A stretch of 64,000 nucleotides of DNA from Warburgia ugandensis (Eukaryota; Streptophyta; Magnoliopsida; Canellales; Canellaceae). The stretch lies in contig CP141127.1 in NCBI GenBank assembly GCA_035236585.1, positions 68,801,495-68,865,494 of the forward strand, written 5' to 3'. Below are positions 1-11,035 of the stretch, piece after piece; the first letter of the stretch is position 1; the number at the start of each line of letters is the position of its first letter. The notes under the pieces are model-generated. The model was not told the origin of the DNA, made no database searches, and saw only the letters and a program-made list of their open reading frames with translations. Made by a program: the position numbers and the translations under genes.

Positions 1-1827
1 GGATACATAAAGACTTAGAGATAGAAAATACTTAGATCTAAAGGATTAAAAGATCATTCTAACCATCAGATCTACTGATTAATAGGATAAACACTATCTA
101 AGGAAGATAGATTGTATGGATGATAGGAACACAAGACAGATCTAGATCCTTTATATCAAAGGACAAGGTTAGATAAGGAATATAAATAGGAGATTATCCA
201 AAATTGTACAAATAATGATAGTATGTATGTATTTACAGATTACATACATCAATAATGAAGGATCTGAAGGAATGGATCACTACATGAAGGTAGGTGGAAC
301 TTTAAGAATACAAGACCTATGGTCTATGGAATTGTCATTAAACATAGACATTGTAATGCTTGAGAATGATAACATGCTTAGTTACATTTGAATCATAATT
401 CATGTATATGAACAAAGATAACTATTGAAATTAGATGAAATACATAATAAATACATGGGTATCATTTATGATTACCCCTAAACTTAGACAAGAGCATAAT
501 AATAATGGATATCATTTGTATCAAATGAGTATCCTTACACTTAATAACATTTGGTATATGAATATCAAATTAAAGGAAATGGGGATTATTTACAATAAAT
601 GATTAATCTCTATACTTATAAGAATATGGGTATCATTCATTGTAAATAAGGATCCCTAAATCTAGAAATAAAATTATATCCTTATTATGAGGATATTGAA
701 TATGAGGATGATAATATAAACAGACAGATCGTCTAAGATGTACAAGAAGTATTTTAGATACAAGTATGGAGGCTTGTGGTTTTGTTTTAAACAAGCATTA
801 TCCTAAGGATTCTATGCTAGGGAAGTTATGAGGGTTTGGCCACCTGCTTCCCAAAATTTGATGATATTATGATACCTAGCCCAAAGAAAGGCTAAAAGTT
901 GGGTGGGGCAATTATGGAAAGGCCCCACTATGAAAGCCCTGCTTTCCCATACAGGCAGTGACACAATATTTTCCACCGTGGTATCAGTGGTGAACAGGAC
1001 AGTTATCTGAACGCGCTAGCATGGATGAGACTGTAGCATAATAGTCCTTGAGTATTTTGCATTATGATGCAGGGCATAGTGAGATGCCAATATTGCCCTA
1101 ATGAGGGAGTACTTTCACAACAAAAGTTTGGGTGATTTATCAACTCAGTATATCTGAGTATGATTATTGATGTTTGAGATATTGACTATTTTTCACAGTT
1201 TTTAATCGTATATATATACATACAATATAGTGGTGAGTGGTTTGGACTTATCATAGTAGATGATACATGATAAATTATATGATAGATTATATATGGTAGG
1301 GTTCATAGAAATCGAATGATGTTACTCATATGGAATATGATGAACTTGAATACTATACTTTTGAATTATACTATTTCATATATTCTTGAATTCCCTACCA
1401 AGCATAGCTTGCTGAGATATTGTAAATGTTTGACTCTTTACAATATCTCAGATACAGAAAGGAAGGACTGAAGGGATACAACAAGGGAATACAAAGACCA
1501 TACTGTTGATCAAGAGTATGTACATTTGTGAAAGAATTGGATTGTATTTTGATTTGTGTATTTTGGACATAAGATGTAATAAAGGGGCTGTGTATGTGAA
1601 CCACTAGATCAATCCTACAATTTTAATAAAATGAGTTTCTTTGGAAACATATTTTGTACACAAAATTATGTATGTATATGTGAGTGAAATGTGGCATTCG
1701 GGTTTTCTGAAAGGAATTTCAAAGAAAAAAAATTCACTACTTAAGTTTTCAAAACATTTGCAAAATTAGTCGACCACCATTTGAAAATAGATTTTGTAAA
1801 TGTATTTCAAAAACTCGGGTCACCGCA
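1..1827 (+). mobile_element. 3' part of a family-A LTR, cut by the window edge
   Basis: This sequence matches the solo LTR at 38,977-42,628 in order: a GGCCACC box near 834-848, a double stem-loop at 1,399-1,450, and a terminal stretch near 1,690-1,827 ending in an ACTCGGGTCA-type terminus. Immediately afterwards the sequence becomes gypsy gag identical in kind to that at about 30,960. The LTR is therefore inserted in gypsy copy G0. The exact end is uncertain by about 5 bp, because the usual TGTCACA terminus is degraded. The left end and TSD are outside the window. No coding potential is seen; the short minus-strand frame at 1,395-1,604 is meaningless. Confidence 0.8.
1399..1450 (+). other. 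Double stem-loop of the LTR (family A)
   Basis: SL1 is CAAGC-ATA-GCTTG (1,399-1,411). After one base comes SL2, a perfect 14-bp stem TGAGATATTGTAAA / TTTACAATATCTCA (1,413-1,450) with a 10-nt loop. It lies about 378 bp before the LTR end. The same arrangement recurs in every other LTR of families A-E in the window. A role in RNA 3'-end formation is an inference. Confidence 0.85.
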
Positions 1828-2497
1828 CCACCTGGCTTACAACAACCTCAACAACAAAAGAAAATATCTTTTGAGGAAAACATTTAGGTCCTTATTGAAA
1901 GATCTTTAAAGAAAAATGAAGACACTAGCAAAGCCCTACATCAATTGCAAAATGATTGTTGACATTTATCCCATGTTAATTCTCAAGCATAGCTAAATTA
2001 GAGATGTAGGTAATCCAACTATTTGTTGCATTACAAGATAGAGAAAAGGGTTAGTTCCCTAGCCAACCCATCCCTAACCCTAAGTGCCAATTTGAGATAG
2101 GGTCAAGTTCCCAAAACCATAAGCCTCATGACATGCCAAGTTTATAACCACCCTTAGGAACGGCCATCAAGTTGATAACAAAGTTGGGCAAGCTAAGGAA
2201 AGTGGAGAGGAAAATGAGGCAGCCAAAACATAGAAGAAAAAGAAGAGACAAAAATCTCATGTGGAAGATATAGTGGAGGCACTCTATATGCCCAAAGCGA
2301 GATTTCCCTAGTTACTGAATAAGGCTAGAGAGGGAGCAAACTTCAATGAGCATATGGATGTATTTAAACATGTCCAAATTAACATTCCATTGCTCAATGC
2401 AATAAAAGATGTCCTTGCCTATGCCAAGTTCCTGAAAGAGCTCTGCACTATAAAGCAAAAGCTAAATGTACAAATAAAAGCTTTCCTCACTGAGTAA
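1828..2497 (+). pseudogene. Ty3/gypsy gag C-terminal remnant (copy G0)
   Basis: Interrupted translations match the gag end and spacer of copy G2 at 30,960-31,640 (the CAACAACCTCAACAACAAAAG stretch, then a weakly coiled region, then the region reading VQINIPLLNAIKDVLAYAKFLKEL upstream of protease). In-frame stops are frequent. In a live element gag forms the nucleocapsid shell; here nothing usable remains. The N-terminal gag domain would lie left of the inserted LTR, outside the window. Confidence 0.7.
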
Positions 2498-3144
2498 GTG
2501 AGCTCACTGATACAACACAAGATGCCACCTAAGTTTAAAAACCTAAGGTGCCCTATAGTTTATTGTATTATTGGAGACCATGTCATAGATAGGGTACTGC
2601 TTGACTTGGGGGCAAGTGTTGACTTGTTGTCATACGTTGTTTATGAGCAACTAAGGCTCGATGGGCTTAAACCACCACTACCGTGCAACAATTCATAGAC
2701 AATTCAATAAGGATGCCCCATGGTTTGGTTGAAGATGTGTAGATATAGGTGGACTAGTTTTATTACCCAGTCAATTTCATTGTACTAGAAACCCAACCTG
2801 TTTCTAATCCCGATAGTCAAATTCCTATTATACTTGAACATCTGCTCATGGAGACATCCAATGCCATTATTAACTATAGGAATGGTGTGATTAAAATGCC
2901 ATTTGGCAACATGAAAGTTAAGCTTAATGCCTTTAACACTGACCAACATCATTTAGACCTTGATGATTCTTGTCAAGTGAATTTGATCAAGAGTTTAATT
3001 TATGACATTCATCCACCATCTTCCATCTCTGACTCATTAAAGGCTTGTCTCATGCATTTTAATGGAGATTTTGATTTAGACAAGTCCATTCAGGAGGTGA
3101 ATAACCTTTTAGAGGCTGCTCCAATCATGGAAACCTCTAAGTGA
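2498..3144 (+). pseudogene. Ty3/gypsy retropepsin-like protease remnant (copy G0)
   Basis: The frame at 2,498-2,698 reads CPIVYCIIGDHVIDRVLLDL followed by GASVDLLSY. This is the plant gypsy aspartic protease pattern, with DLGAS in place of the usual DTG/DSG-type active site. The C-terminal half follows at 2,848-3,144 (INYRNGVIKMPFGNMKVKL), and the frame breaks near 2,700-2,760. The protease would release gag and pol proteins. It is followed directly by the RT linker. Confidence 0.8.
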
Positions 3145-4440
3145 GGCCCTTATGTGGAGCCATTCCCTCCTGTAGAGTCTGTCCCCATTCCCTCTATAGA
3201 TCAACCACCATCTTTGGCCCTAAAACCCTTACTGATAACCTCAAGTACTCTTATCTTGGACAAAATGAAGCCCTACCTATCATAATAGTACTTGACATTG
3301 ACAAGGAATGGGAAGGAAAATTACTTAATGTTCTTAAGGAACATAAGACTGCTTTGGGGTGGACCAAAGCAAACGTAAAAGGGATTAGTCTAGCAATGTG
3401 CATGCATAGGATATAGCTAGAAGAAAATGCTAAATCATTCAGGAAAACTCAAAGGCAATTGAATCCCCACATGAAGGATGTGGTCAGAGATGAAATCCTT
3501 AAGCTTCTAAATATTGGCATCCTATATCCCTTCTAACAACACTTTACTCAATCACATTAAAGTTGTACCTAGGAAATCTGGGTTAATGATAGGCAAGAAT
3601 GAGGGGAATGAGTTAATACTCATCTGCATGAGCACTGGGTAGAGAGTCTGCATTGATTGCCAAAAATTAAACATTGTCACAAGGAAAGATCACTTTCCTC
3701 TACCTTTATTTACCAAATGCTTGAGAGGTTGGCCAGATATAGTTGTAATTTTTTTTTAAATGGATATTCTGGTTCTAACCAAATTCTTATAGCATCTGAG
3801 GATCAGGAGAAGACTACCTTCACCTGCCTTTTTGGAACCTTTTCTTACTAACATATGCCTTTTAGACTTTTCAATGCTCCTGCCACTTTTCAAAGATGTC
3901 TGTTGAGCATCTTTTTCTATATGTTAGAAAGGTTTCTCGAGGTTTTCATGAATGACTTCTTAATATTTGGGTCTTCTTTTGATGAGTGCTTGCACTATTT
4001 GAAGTTAATACTTACAAGGTGTCAGAATAAAAATTTTGTATTAAACTAGGAGAAGTGCCATTTTATGGTACAAAGTGGCATAGTTTTAGGCCACATTATA
4101 TCCCATGATGGGATAGAGATAGATAAGTCCAAAGTGGATTTAAGGTCAACCTTCCTCCACCAAGGATGGTGAAAGAAATCCTCTCTTTTGTAGGACATGT
4201 TGGCTTCTACAAAAGATTCACCAAGGATTTTAGTGAAATTGCCAAGCCCCTTTGTAATTTACTAACGATAGAGGCCACTTTTGACTTTGATAAGGATTGT
4301 AGGAAAGCATTTGAGTGGCTAAAGGCTGAATTGACCTCTGTTCCCATTATTCAACCACTTGATTGGACCGCACCATTTGAGATAATATGTAATGCATCAG
4401 ATTATGAAATTGGAGCTAATACAAACTTACCTATGTGATA
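3141..4440 (+). pseudogene. Ty3/gypsy reverse transcriptase and RNase H start (copy G0, broken)
   Basis: Pieces in order are: the linker before RT (3,141-3,416, ending in a CMHRI motif), an RT N-terminal part to about 3,650, fingers/palm pieces at 3,657-3,851 and 3,855-4,049, and thumb plus RNase H start at 4,166-4,438 (FVGHVGFYKRFTKDFSEIAKPL). At least four stops or frameshifts separate them. The catalytic YxDD box is FMND, so one of the two aspartates and the tyrosine are replaced. The enzyme would be dead even if the frame were intact. Confidence 0.88.
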
Positions 4441-5697
4441 TACTACACTAGTAAAACATTAAATGATACACAACTCAACTATTCAACTATAGAAAAATAG
4501 TTGTTGTCCATACTATTTGCCCTAAATAAGTTTAAATCTTACTTGTTAAGGTCTAAAGTCATAGTGTACTCAAATTATGCAACTCTAAAGTACCTACTTC
4601 CTAAAAAGAATTTGAAACCTAGATTAATCCATTTGATACTCCTACTATAGGAATTTGACTTTAAATTTTTCAACAAGAAAGGTTCCAAAAATGTCATAAT
4701 ATACCACTTATCTAGATTAGTGGTGGAGCACACTAGCAATAATAATTGAATCCTTTTTTTTATGAACAAATACTACACACTTCCCATTTTCCTTGGTATG
4801 GAGATATAGTAAAATATCTTCTTACAAGACAAATGCCCAATCATTGGATGAAATGGGATAGGAAGAGATTTTTAACCAAGGTTCAATACTTTACCTGGGA
4901 CAATCCTTACTTATTCAAGTACTGTCCCAGCCAAGGGATAAGGAGATGCATACCTGATATTGAGGATAGTAAGATGATTTCCTTCTATCATATCATGCAT
5001 GTGCAAGCCATTATAGCTTTAGAAAGATAGCTGCCAAAATTTTGCATCGTAGTTTTTATTAGCCCACCATTTTTATAGATTCACATGCCTATTCCACAAC
5101 ATGTGTGAGGTGCCAATAGTTAGGAAATCTTGGGAAGAGATGTAGGATACCCTTAAACCCAATCCTTATTGTAAAGCGATTTGATGCTTTGGGCATATAT
5201 TTCATGAGACCCTTTCCTAATTCTTTGGGGAATGTGTGCATCCTAGCAGGAGTGGACTACGCGTCCAAGTGGGTAGAGGTTGTACCCTATAAAAGTAATG
5301 ACCATAAGGTAGTGATAAAAAATTTAAAGGAAAATATTTTTACAAGGTTTGGTACTCCACAAAGCATACTCAATGATGAGAGAAAACACTTTTGTTATAA
5401 AGGGTTTGAAAAATTAATGAAAATGTATAGTGTCAACCATAGGATAGCTACCTCATACCACCCTCAGACTAGTAACCAAGTAGATATATCCAATAGGGAA
5501 ATCAAGTGTATCTTAGAGAAGATAGTCAATCCAAGTAGGAAAGAATGGTTTGTGAGACTGAATGATGCTTTATGGGCTTATTGCATTGCATATATTACCC
5601 GAATAAGCATGTCACCCTACAGCCTAGTCTACGGACAGACCTGCCACTTACTAGTAGAGCTAGAACGCAAGGCATATTGGGCTATCAAAAAGTTCAA
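4441..5697 (+). pseudogene. Ty3/gypsy RNase H end and integrase (copy G0, truncated)
   Basis: RNase H remnants run to about 4,745. The integrase zinc-binding region is at 4,746-5,100 and its catalytic core at 5,189-5,697. The core keeps YHPQTS, SNREIKCILEK and YGQTCHL, which are typical of Athila/Tat elements. The first catalytic Asp position (in the G[I]DF motif of copy G2) is Tyr here (GIYF), and the Glu position is Asp (QVDISNRE). Alignment to G2 stops at about 5,697, after AYWAIKKFNF, where a minus-strand gene-fragment block begins. The C-terminal integrase domain is absent. Confidence 0.88.
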
Positions 5698-5702
5698 TTT
5701 CA

Positions 5703-5942
5703 AATTCTTCTCATCCTGTTGTAATTGGTCACAATCCTATCAAGCTCCCACAATGTCTCAGCATCAAAGCTATTAATGTGCGCCTCAATCTCATCATTGT
5801 GCTGACTAGGGTTTGAGTTCCTTTCCTTGATTATCTGAATAATATTGTCCAGCTTCTCTGAAGGCATATTTAGAAGATTTGTGCTAAGTATGCACTTCTC
5901 ATCATATGTCATGTCCCATTTGTGAGGATCCTTGTCTTTGGG
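5703..5942 (-). pseudogene. Captured NET (extra-terminal) domain of a plant GTE/BET bromodomain protein
   Basis: An uninterrupted minus-strand frame carries MTYDEKCILSTNL, PSEKLDNIIQIIKERN, HNDEIEAHINSFD and AETLWELDRIVTNY. These are the hallmarks of the NET domain of plant GTE transcription co-activators, which binds partner proteins in chromatin regulation. Only the NET domain is present, with no bromodomain. The frame is continuous with the PPR fragment upstream and reads through KKPKDKDPHK, so the joint is in frame. It is a gene fragment inside transposon debris, and function is unlikely. Confidence 0.85.
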
Positions 5943-5953
5943 TTTCTTCGAAC

Positions 5954-6745
5954 CAACAATTCTTCTATAGATGGTGCTGCTGTCATTGTGGTTCCCACAC
6001 TTTGCATGCATATCAACCAATGTAGACCTAACAAAGATTTGAGATTCAAATCCCAATTTCAATAGATGATCATGAATTTTCTTTCCTTCCCTCAAGTGCT
6101 ATTGAATTACTACAGGCATCAAGCACCCCAACAATTGTGAACCCCCTAAGCCTGATTCCTACAAAAATGCATCTACATTAACAACCATAATGCTTGATTA
6201 GCATTATCAATTTTCAAATATCCACAATTAATAGCTGACCATGCGATTGAATCCTTATCTCTTGAAAAATCAAACATTAGAAACACATCATCTAAGCGCC
6301 AACAAAAAATTCGCGGAACTAGCAGTCTTGATAGTAACAGAATGAGCTTGCTGACCTTGGAAAGGGTATGATAAATTAGTAATAGATTTAAAAACACCTA
6401 CAAAAGCGAGGGATTAGGAAGAACTTAGTGAGATATCATTGTTGAAATAGTTGCAATACAAAGGTCAATCCATTTCGTGTACTGTGTTGGGACTAACTAT
6501 TGATAAGGCAATTCTAGGATACTACATCCTGGTTCTAGATTTCTTTGAACTCAAGTGTGGCTTCCAGTAAGGAGCCACATTTGGCATACATGTTAACAAG
6601 GCTATTGGCAAGGAAGTGTTTGACTAGAAACTAGTTTTGAGCATGTAGAGTTTTGCCTTTACCAAGGTTTTTGTGTTCTATGCATTGCAAGAGAAATTGG
6701 AGGCATGAATGATTGGATGGCAATAGAAAACATATTACCTTCTTC
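5954..6745 (-). pseudogene. Captured pentatricopeptide repeat (PPR) protein fragment, PLS type
   Basis: Reading down the minus strand from 6,745, the pieces are: QFLLQCIEHKNLGKGKTLHA (near 6,700-6,645), FLANSLVNMYAKCG (near 6,600), a V-F-KEI piece followed by QDVV, DKDSIAWSAINCGYLK (6,173-6,397 frame), FTIVGVLDACS (near 6,140) and EGKKIHDHLLKLGFESQIFV...LVDMHAKCGN (6,095-5,980). These match successive repeats of organelle RNA-editing-type PPR proteins in the correct order, with stops, frameshifts and internal deletions. Such proteins bind organellar RNA. The fragment lies between a trihelix fragment and the NET domain, all on one strand. Confidence 0.85.
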
Positions 6746-6775
6746 TTGGATGTTGGATTCCCTAAGCAAGAGGTG

Positions 6776-7004
6776 AAGACAAACTTGTGGATCCATGAAA
6801 AGTTGCATCCTCTGAAACTTCAAACCTTTGGCAAACTCGCTACTCTGCTTGTCAAGCTCGATCATCTGCCTGTGCTTTGCACCTTCCACTCTCTCATAGA
6901 TCTTTCAAATTTTAACAATTGCCTACTCCAGCTGCCAGAATCTATCTCTGCCATCGACATCCCGACACCGGCTCTCTGTACTAGACCTCAATGATCCAGA
7001 ATCT
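6776..7004 (-). pseudogene. Captured C-terminal fragment of a trihelix (ASIL/GT-type) transcription factor
   Basis: Minus-strand translation gives RFWQLE, then (after stops) KIYERVEGAKHRQMIEL, DKQSSEFAKGLKFQRMQLF and MDPQVCL. This is the C-terminal amphipathic helix typical of plant ASIL-like trihelix DNA-binding factors; the DNA-binding domain itself is missing. On the minus strand it is preceded by a T-rich tract and GATGCAG, which resembles a splice acceptor, so the capture was probably from genomic DNA rather than a processed transcript. Two in-frame stops are visible. Confidence 0.75.
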
Positions 7005-7264
7005 GCATCAACCAAAAAATAGTTTCTAGTAGGATTGTAACATTTACAATTTTAGAATTTTAGGGGAAACTAAATCGAGAAAAATTTAGAGACAGAATCT
7101 CAAGTTAAAACCTCAATAATTGAGATGTGTTCGAGAAATGGAGTCCAACACCACTAAAAATGCCAAAATCAGAGATAGGAGTAAAAATGTTGAATTATTT
7201 TAATTTTGGTATATAAAAAAAATGTTGAAATAATATAATAAATATATATAAGGTAAGGAAGAGA

Positions 7265-7287
7265 GAGAGTGCTCAAAACGCACTCTC
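7265..7287 (+). other. 5'-side hairpin of LTR E
   Basis: An inverted repeat of 7-8 bp (AGAGTGC / GCACTCT) surrounds a 7-nt loop, 230 bp from the LTR start and just before a CT-rich tract. It occupies the position of the GGGGCC/GGCACCCC hairpin of families A, B and C. Confidence 0.5.
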
Positions 7288-8988
7288 CTCCCTCTTTATT
7301 CTCTCTCTCTCACGTGAACAGTCATGCACCCCAGTGATGGATTTCTCCACCCTTTGAACAATCGGGCCAAGCTAGGATTACTCCACCCTTCTCTTTGCGT
7401 TAATTTTAAGGCTTATTAACTTGTAAACGCCGAAAAATGGCATGAACATGTAGTTTCTGTAAAAAAAATTGTGCTTTACTATTTTTCACTAAAACATTTG
7501 ATGAGACAGTGTCAGATTAAGATCCAAACAGTTGATATTGAGCATGACGATGTGAGGAAAGGACCCATGAAATTTGGTGGCAATTAGACGGTTAGGGAGG
7601 CCGAAACCCCAAAAAATATTATAATGGGAGTTTTTGAAAACGTGATGAAAATCATGAAAAAATGATAGATTTAGGAGGGATTTGTGAAAATGAAATGTAC
7701 ATGAAAAACTAGACTCACAGGTGTAAAAATTGTAAAAAATGGAGAACCTGGGGTCACCGGTGATGGCGAACCAGTCCGGTCGTCGTTCCTGGGAACGGCG
7801 ACCTGCACCGGGAAGAAAATAAGAGGATGAGGGAGCGCCATGTAGTGCGACGAGCGCGTGCCATGTGCAAGGCATTTTGTGGTGGGATTTGCACACGCCA
7901 CGCGCAGAGCGTGTCCACAGATGGCGGGCCCATTTTCTTGATTTTTGATATTTTTGACCCTTTATTCATTAAAAACGTGATTTTAGGAGCTACAGAGGTC
8001 CAAATCACAATCCGAAAGAGGTGTTGTGATCATCTCAACAAGGCGGACCTAGATTTAAGACAAAACTATAGTTTGAAGCTACTTTTTAATTTCCAAACTA
8101 CTAGGCACTATTCAATGATTTGGATTAAGCCGATTAATGGATGATCAGGCTTTAGATTTTCGTTTTATGCATTAACCATGACACGATTTATGGCGTGACA
8201 GGTACATCAGGGCATACACCTTGATATCGTTTACACGTTTGTTTGGGATATTGCGATACTGAGGTAGGTGATTTTATTCCCATTTTTCCATGATTCTCAA
8301 ATGATGACTTGGAGATTTGAATTTTGAGACATATGATTCATGCCTTACCATATGCATGAGATTAATTTCAGCATGTAGTTCCTCATGTGCGTGCTATCTT
8401 TCGAGTGGTCATTGCATGCACTAATTTTTTTTTATATTTAATGATATTCACTTGATTATTGGTATTTTTGACATGTGGAAGTCACTCTGTCTTGATGTTT
8501 GAGACTATTGCTCTTGTGGTAGGATGCATTTCTTCACCTCGTGAGTGCCTCAGTGCCCGTGAGGGTGAAAGCAGGTGTGCAATGCGACTTTTCGTGAGTG
8601 CCTGAGTGCTGTGAGGGTGCAAGGGTGAAAGCGAAAGTGGAATGCGTCGTTTTCGTGAGTGCCTGAGTGCCCGTGAGGGTGCAAGGGTGAAAGCGGCTAG
8701 TACGGAGAGCTGACCCCACATTGCCGTGAGTGTACTTGAGATACTCATAAGGCTTAACTATGTATGATGTTCGATACCTTTGACATGCATTCATGTGTGT
8801 CTAGATTTTCTTGGATTATGCATGTCCTGATATCATTATGGATGATATCTTATTTATTTCATGGACTTGGTATGTCCTTCATCGTGTAATTTAATGCTTT
8901 ATATTTTGTTTGACCATCTTATGATCTTTATGCCTTGTGCCATGTGATTTGTTTTTATTGAGTTTACTTTGGATGTATATCACCTACA

Positions 8989-9032
8989 CAAGCATGGCTT
9001 GCTGAGGCATTGCTTTGTTTTGCAATGCCTCA
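8989..9032 (+). other. Double stem-loop of LTR E, with a partial second copy
   Basis: SL1 is CAAGCATGGCTTG (8,989-9,001). SL2 is TGAGGCATTGC / GCAATGCCTCA (9,003-9,032), an 11-bp stem with an 8-nt loop. A second SL1 plus the left arm of SL2 is repeated at about 9,092-9,118 after a duplicated GTCAGAAAGGGAAGC segment. The distance from SL2 to the LTR end is 440 bp. Confidence 0.85.
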
Positions 9033-9477
9033 AAATTAGAGCACGACAGTCAGAAAGGGAAGCAAGCGGACTAGAGTGGAGTCAGAAAGGGAAGCATGGC
9101 TTGCTGAGGCATTGCTTTGGATTTATATCACTGTATAGTGTTCATATGCTTATACATGGATGATGTGGTGATCTTGGACAGACCCTGGAGCTTTGGAACT
9201 TTCATTATCATGTATCTTTACAGTTGTAAAAATTTCACCGTGGTTTTAATTTGTGAACATGCTCAAAAGGTTTACTTTTGGTTCTGTTTCTTCAGTGTGG
9301 TTTTTGAGGTGAAATGACCCTCGAGGTTTTCTTCATTTGTATTGTTCTCAATGATGTGAAAAGTTTGAATTTATGAGTTTTGAGTTCTAGGATCCCATCT
9401 ATTTTCTATCAAGAAACTATTATTATTTTCGTATAAGCATGGGAAAGGATTTCGAAAACCCGGGTTGTCATAAGGAT

Positions 9478-10320
9478 TGATCAGAAAAAGGTAAACCCGA
9501 TCTGAGTTTTGGGTTTCTCGTCACTAGTGTGCCCCGATCCAGTAGATCTAGGCACCAGTGATCCATCATGGGTTCCTAGTAGTGCCGGTGCTAGTGGGAG
9601 GAGATTAGATGGAAGGGGAAGAGGGTTGGAGAGATAGAAATTGGGAATGCACTGGAGAAAATGGGAGATCTGACACTGGGAAACCTACCTGGAAAGGGGT
9701 TTCTAGCCAAGGGGAAAGAGTTCAAAGGGAAGGTGTGGCCGATGCACTAAGCTCAAGCTGCCGCATCGGGGGTGACTGGTCAAGGAGAGAGAGAGAGGGC
9801 GGGGGGGTTAGAGCAAACTCGACATTTCGTCAGGTTTTCAATGTGATGGGGGTGCCAATATCAATTTGGTCCCCTCCCGTTAAGTTATGTTTTTTTTTTT
9901 AAATCTTTTAATTACCGTATTGCACCTAACTTCAAAGGCCTATAACTTCTTTATTCGAACTCTATTTACAGCGTTCTTTAGCTCATTGGATTCCATTTCC
10001 TGAGTACTATATAATGGTTTTAGTCTTGGTTCCAAATTGTACTTCTATAAAAAGATATATATCCCTTGAAAACTCATAACCCGATCGTGGAATAGTAAAA
10101 TTTTGGGGTGAAATTCATCCATAATCCGATTTTAGTGTTCTTGATGTCGTTGAACTCGATTTTTTGAGTGCATTTCAAACATTCATGCTTTCACTCCAAA
10201 TTCCATTTCTATAAAAAGAAAATTTATTTTCTTTGGGTCAAAAATTCCAATTATACTCTAAAATTCTAATTTCACATAATAACGCCCAGAATAGTATTTA
10301 CAAAATTTGGGGTCGTTACA
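9478..10320 (-). mobile_element. 5' part of LTR J (minus strand), start at 10,320
   Basis: Read on the minus strand, it begins TGTAACGACCCCAAATTT, nearly identical to the start of LTR A at 38,977, and follows it through the GAATCCA block, the GGGGCC-type hairpin (9,847-9,877) and a CT/GA tract (9,785-9,800). After solo LTR E it seems to continue for only a few bases (7,006-7,030) before the trihelix fragment. The far end and its TSD are not found, so the LTR is truncated or recombined. Its right flank is the 3' untranslated part of gypsy copy G1. Confidence 0.75.
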
Positions 10321-11035
10321 AAGTATGACCTATATCATTTCCTAAATGTCTTAAAGCCTATCTAAGTCAATAAATATTTAGAAAGTAAAGTTAATACTCC
10401 TATTGGGTTCTTGGGATTTTGACCAAAATAAAGAACATTAGGATCTTTTAAAATTGATGTATGCTAAAGAAAATATAGAATTACTTATAACCCTAAGAAA
10501 GATGCTAGTCTCTAATACTCACTTGGGTACAGGTCTCCACTAATTTCCTTAGGGTCTTTAAGTCATAAACATCTATTAATCTAGACTATGCACTGTATGT
10601 AAGTGTATTCAGAGATTTAGCTATATTTTAGACATGAATAAAATGCAAAATTAACCACATGCATTTCTATTAAGAAGTTAAATTAGTGGAAATACTAAAC
10701 TTCACACAATTCAATTCTCATCACAGTAAAAGGACTTGATCTTAAAAATTTTTGAAAACTCAAAAAACTTCAAAAAAAAAAAGAAAATTTCATATGACAA
10801 GAAAAGTTTAAAAACTTATTTATATCTACACCCCCAACCTGAACTAAACATTGTCCCCAATGTTTTGAAAATAAAGGACATTATATGATGAATTGGTAAT
10901 GTAGAATGATGAGACTCTAAAAACCCTATGTTGACTCCTAGTGAGTGGTAAGTTTAATGTCTTTAGCCAAATGTATTACGCAATGATGAATGTAGCATAA
11001 TGATGGATGCAGGTATCATCGAACATGCTAATGTG
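10321..11035 (-). other. Noncoding 3' region of gypsy copy G1
   Basis: No coding potential is seen. On the minus strand this aligns with the post-pol region of G2 (35,221-35,900). Shared landmarks are the segment before 10,800, where ATTGTCCCCAATGTTTTG corresponds to ATTGAGAACAATGTTTCA at about 35,380, and blocks around 10,490-10,600. It is truncated at 10,320 by LTR J. Confidence 0.7.

Larger units (their letters stand above)
7036..9472 (+). mobile_element. Solo LTR, family E (TSD AGGAT)
   Basis: It starts TGTAACATTT and ends GGTTGTCATA, so the terminal CA has become TA. It is flanked by direct repeats AGGAT at 7,031-7,035 and 9,473-9,477. No internal region is present, which indicates a solo LTR left by LTR-LTR recombination. 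It contains a 5'-side hairpin (7,265-7,287), a CT tract, a GC-rich patch (7,740-7,930) and the double stem-loop near its 3' end. It is similar along its length to LTR D at 56,916-59,767. It splits LTR J. Short frames within it, such as 7,827-8,144, are not genes. Confidence 0.93.

Noticed and set aside
5698-7030. Terminal inverted repeats or Helitron ends around the gene-fragment block
   Set aside because: I compared the two edges and saw no matching inverted repeats; no CTAG-type end with a hairpin sits at the 5,697 boundary. The vehicle of capture remains unknown.
7489-8144. Overlapping frames up to 135 codons on both strands
   Set aside because: Within solo LTR E, not conserved in LTR D, no recognisable domain.
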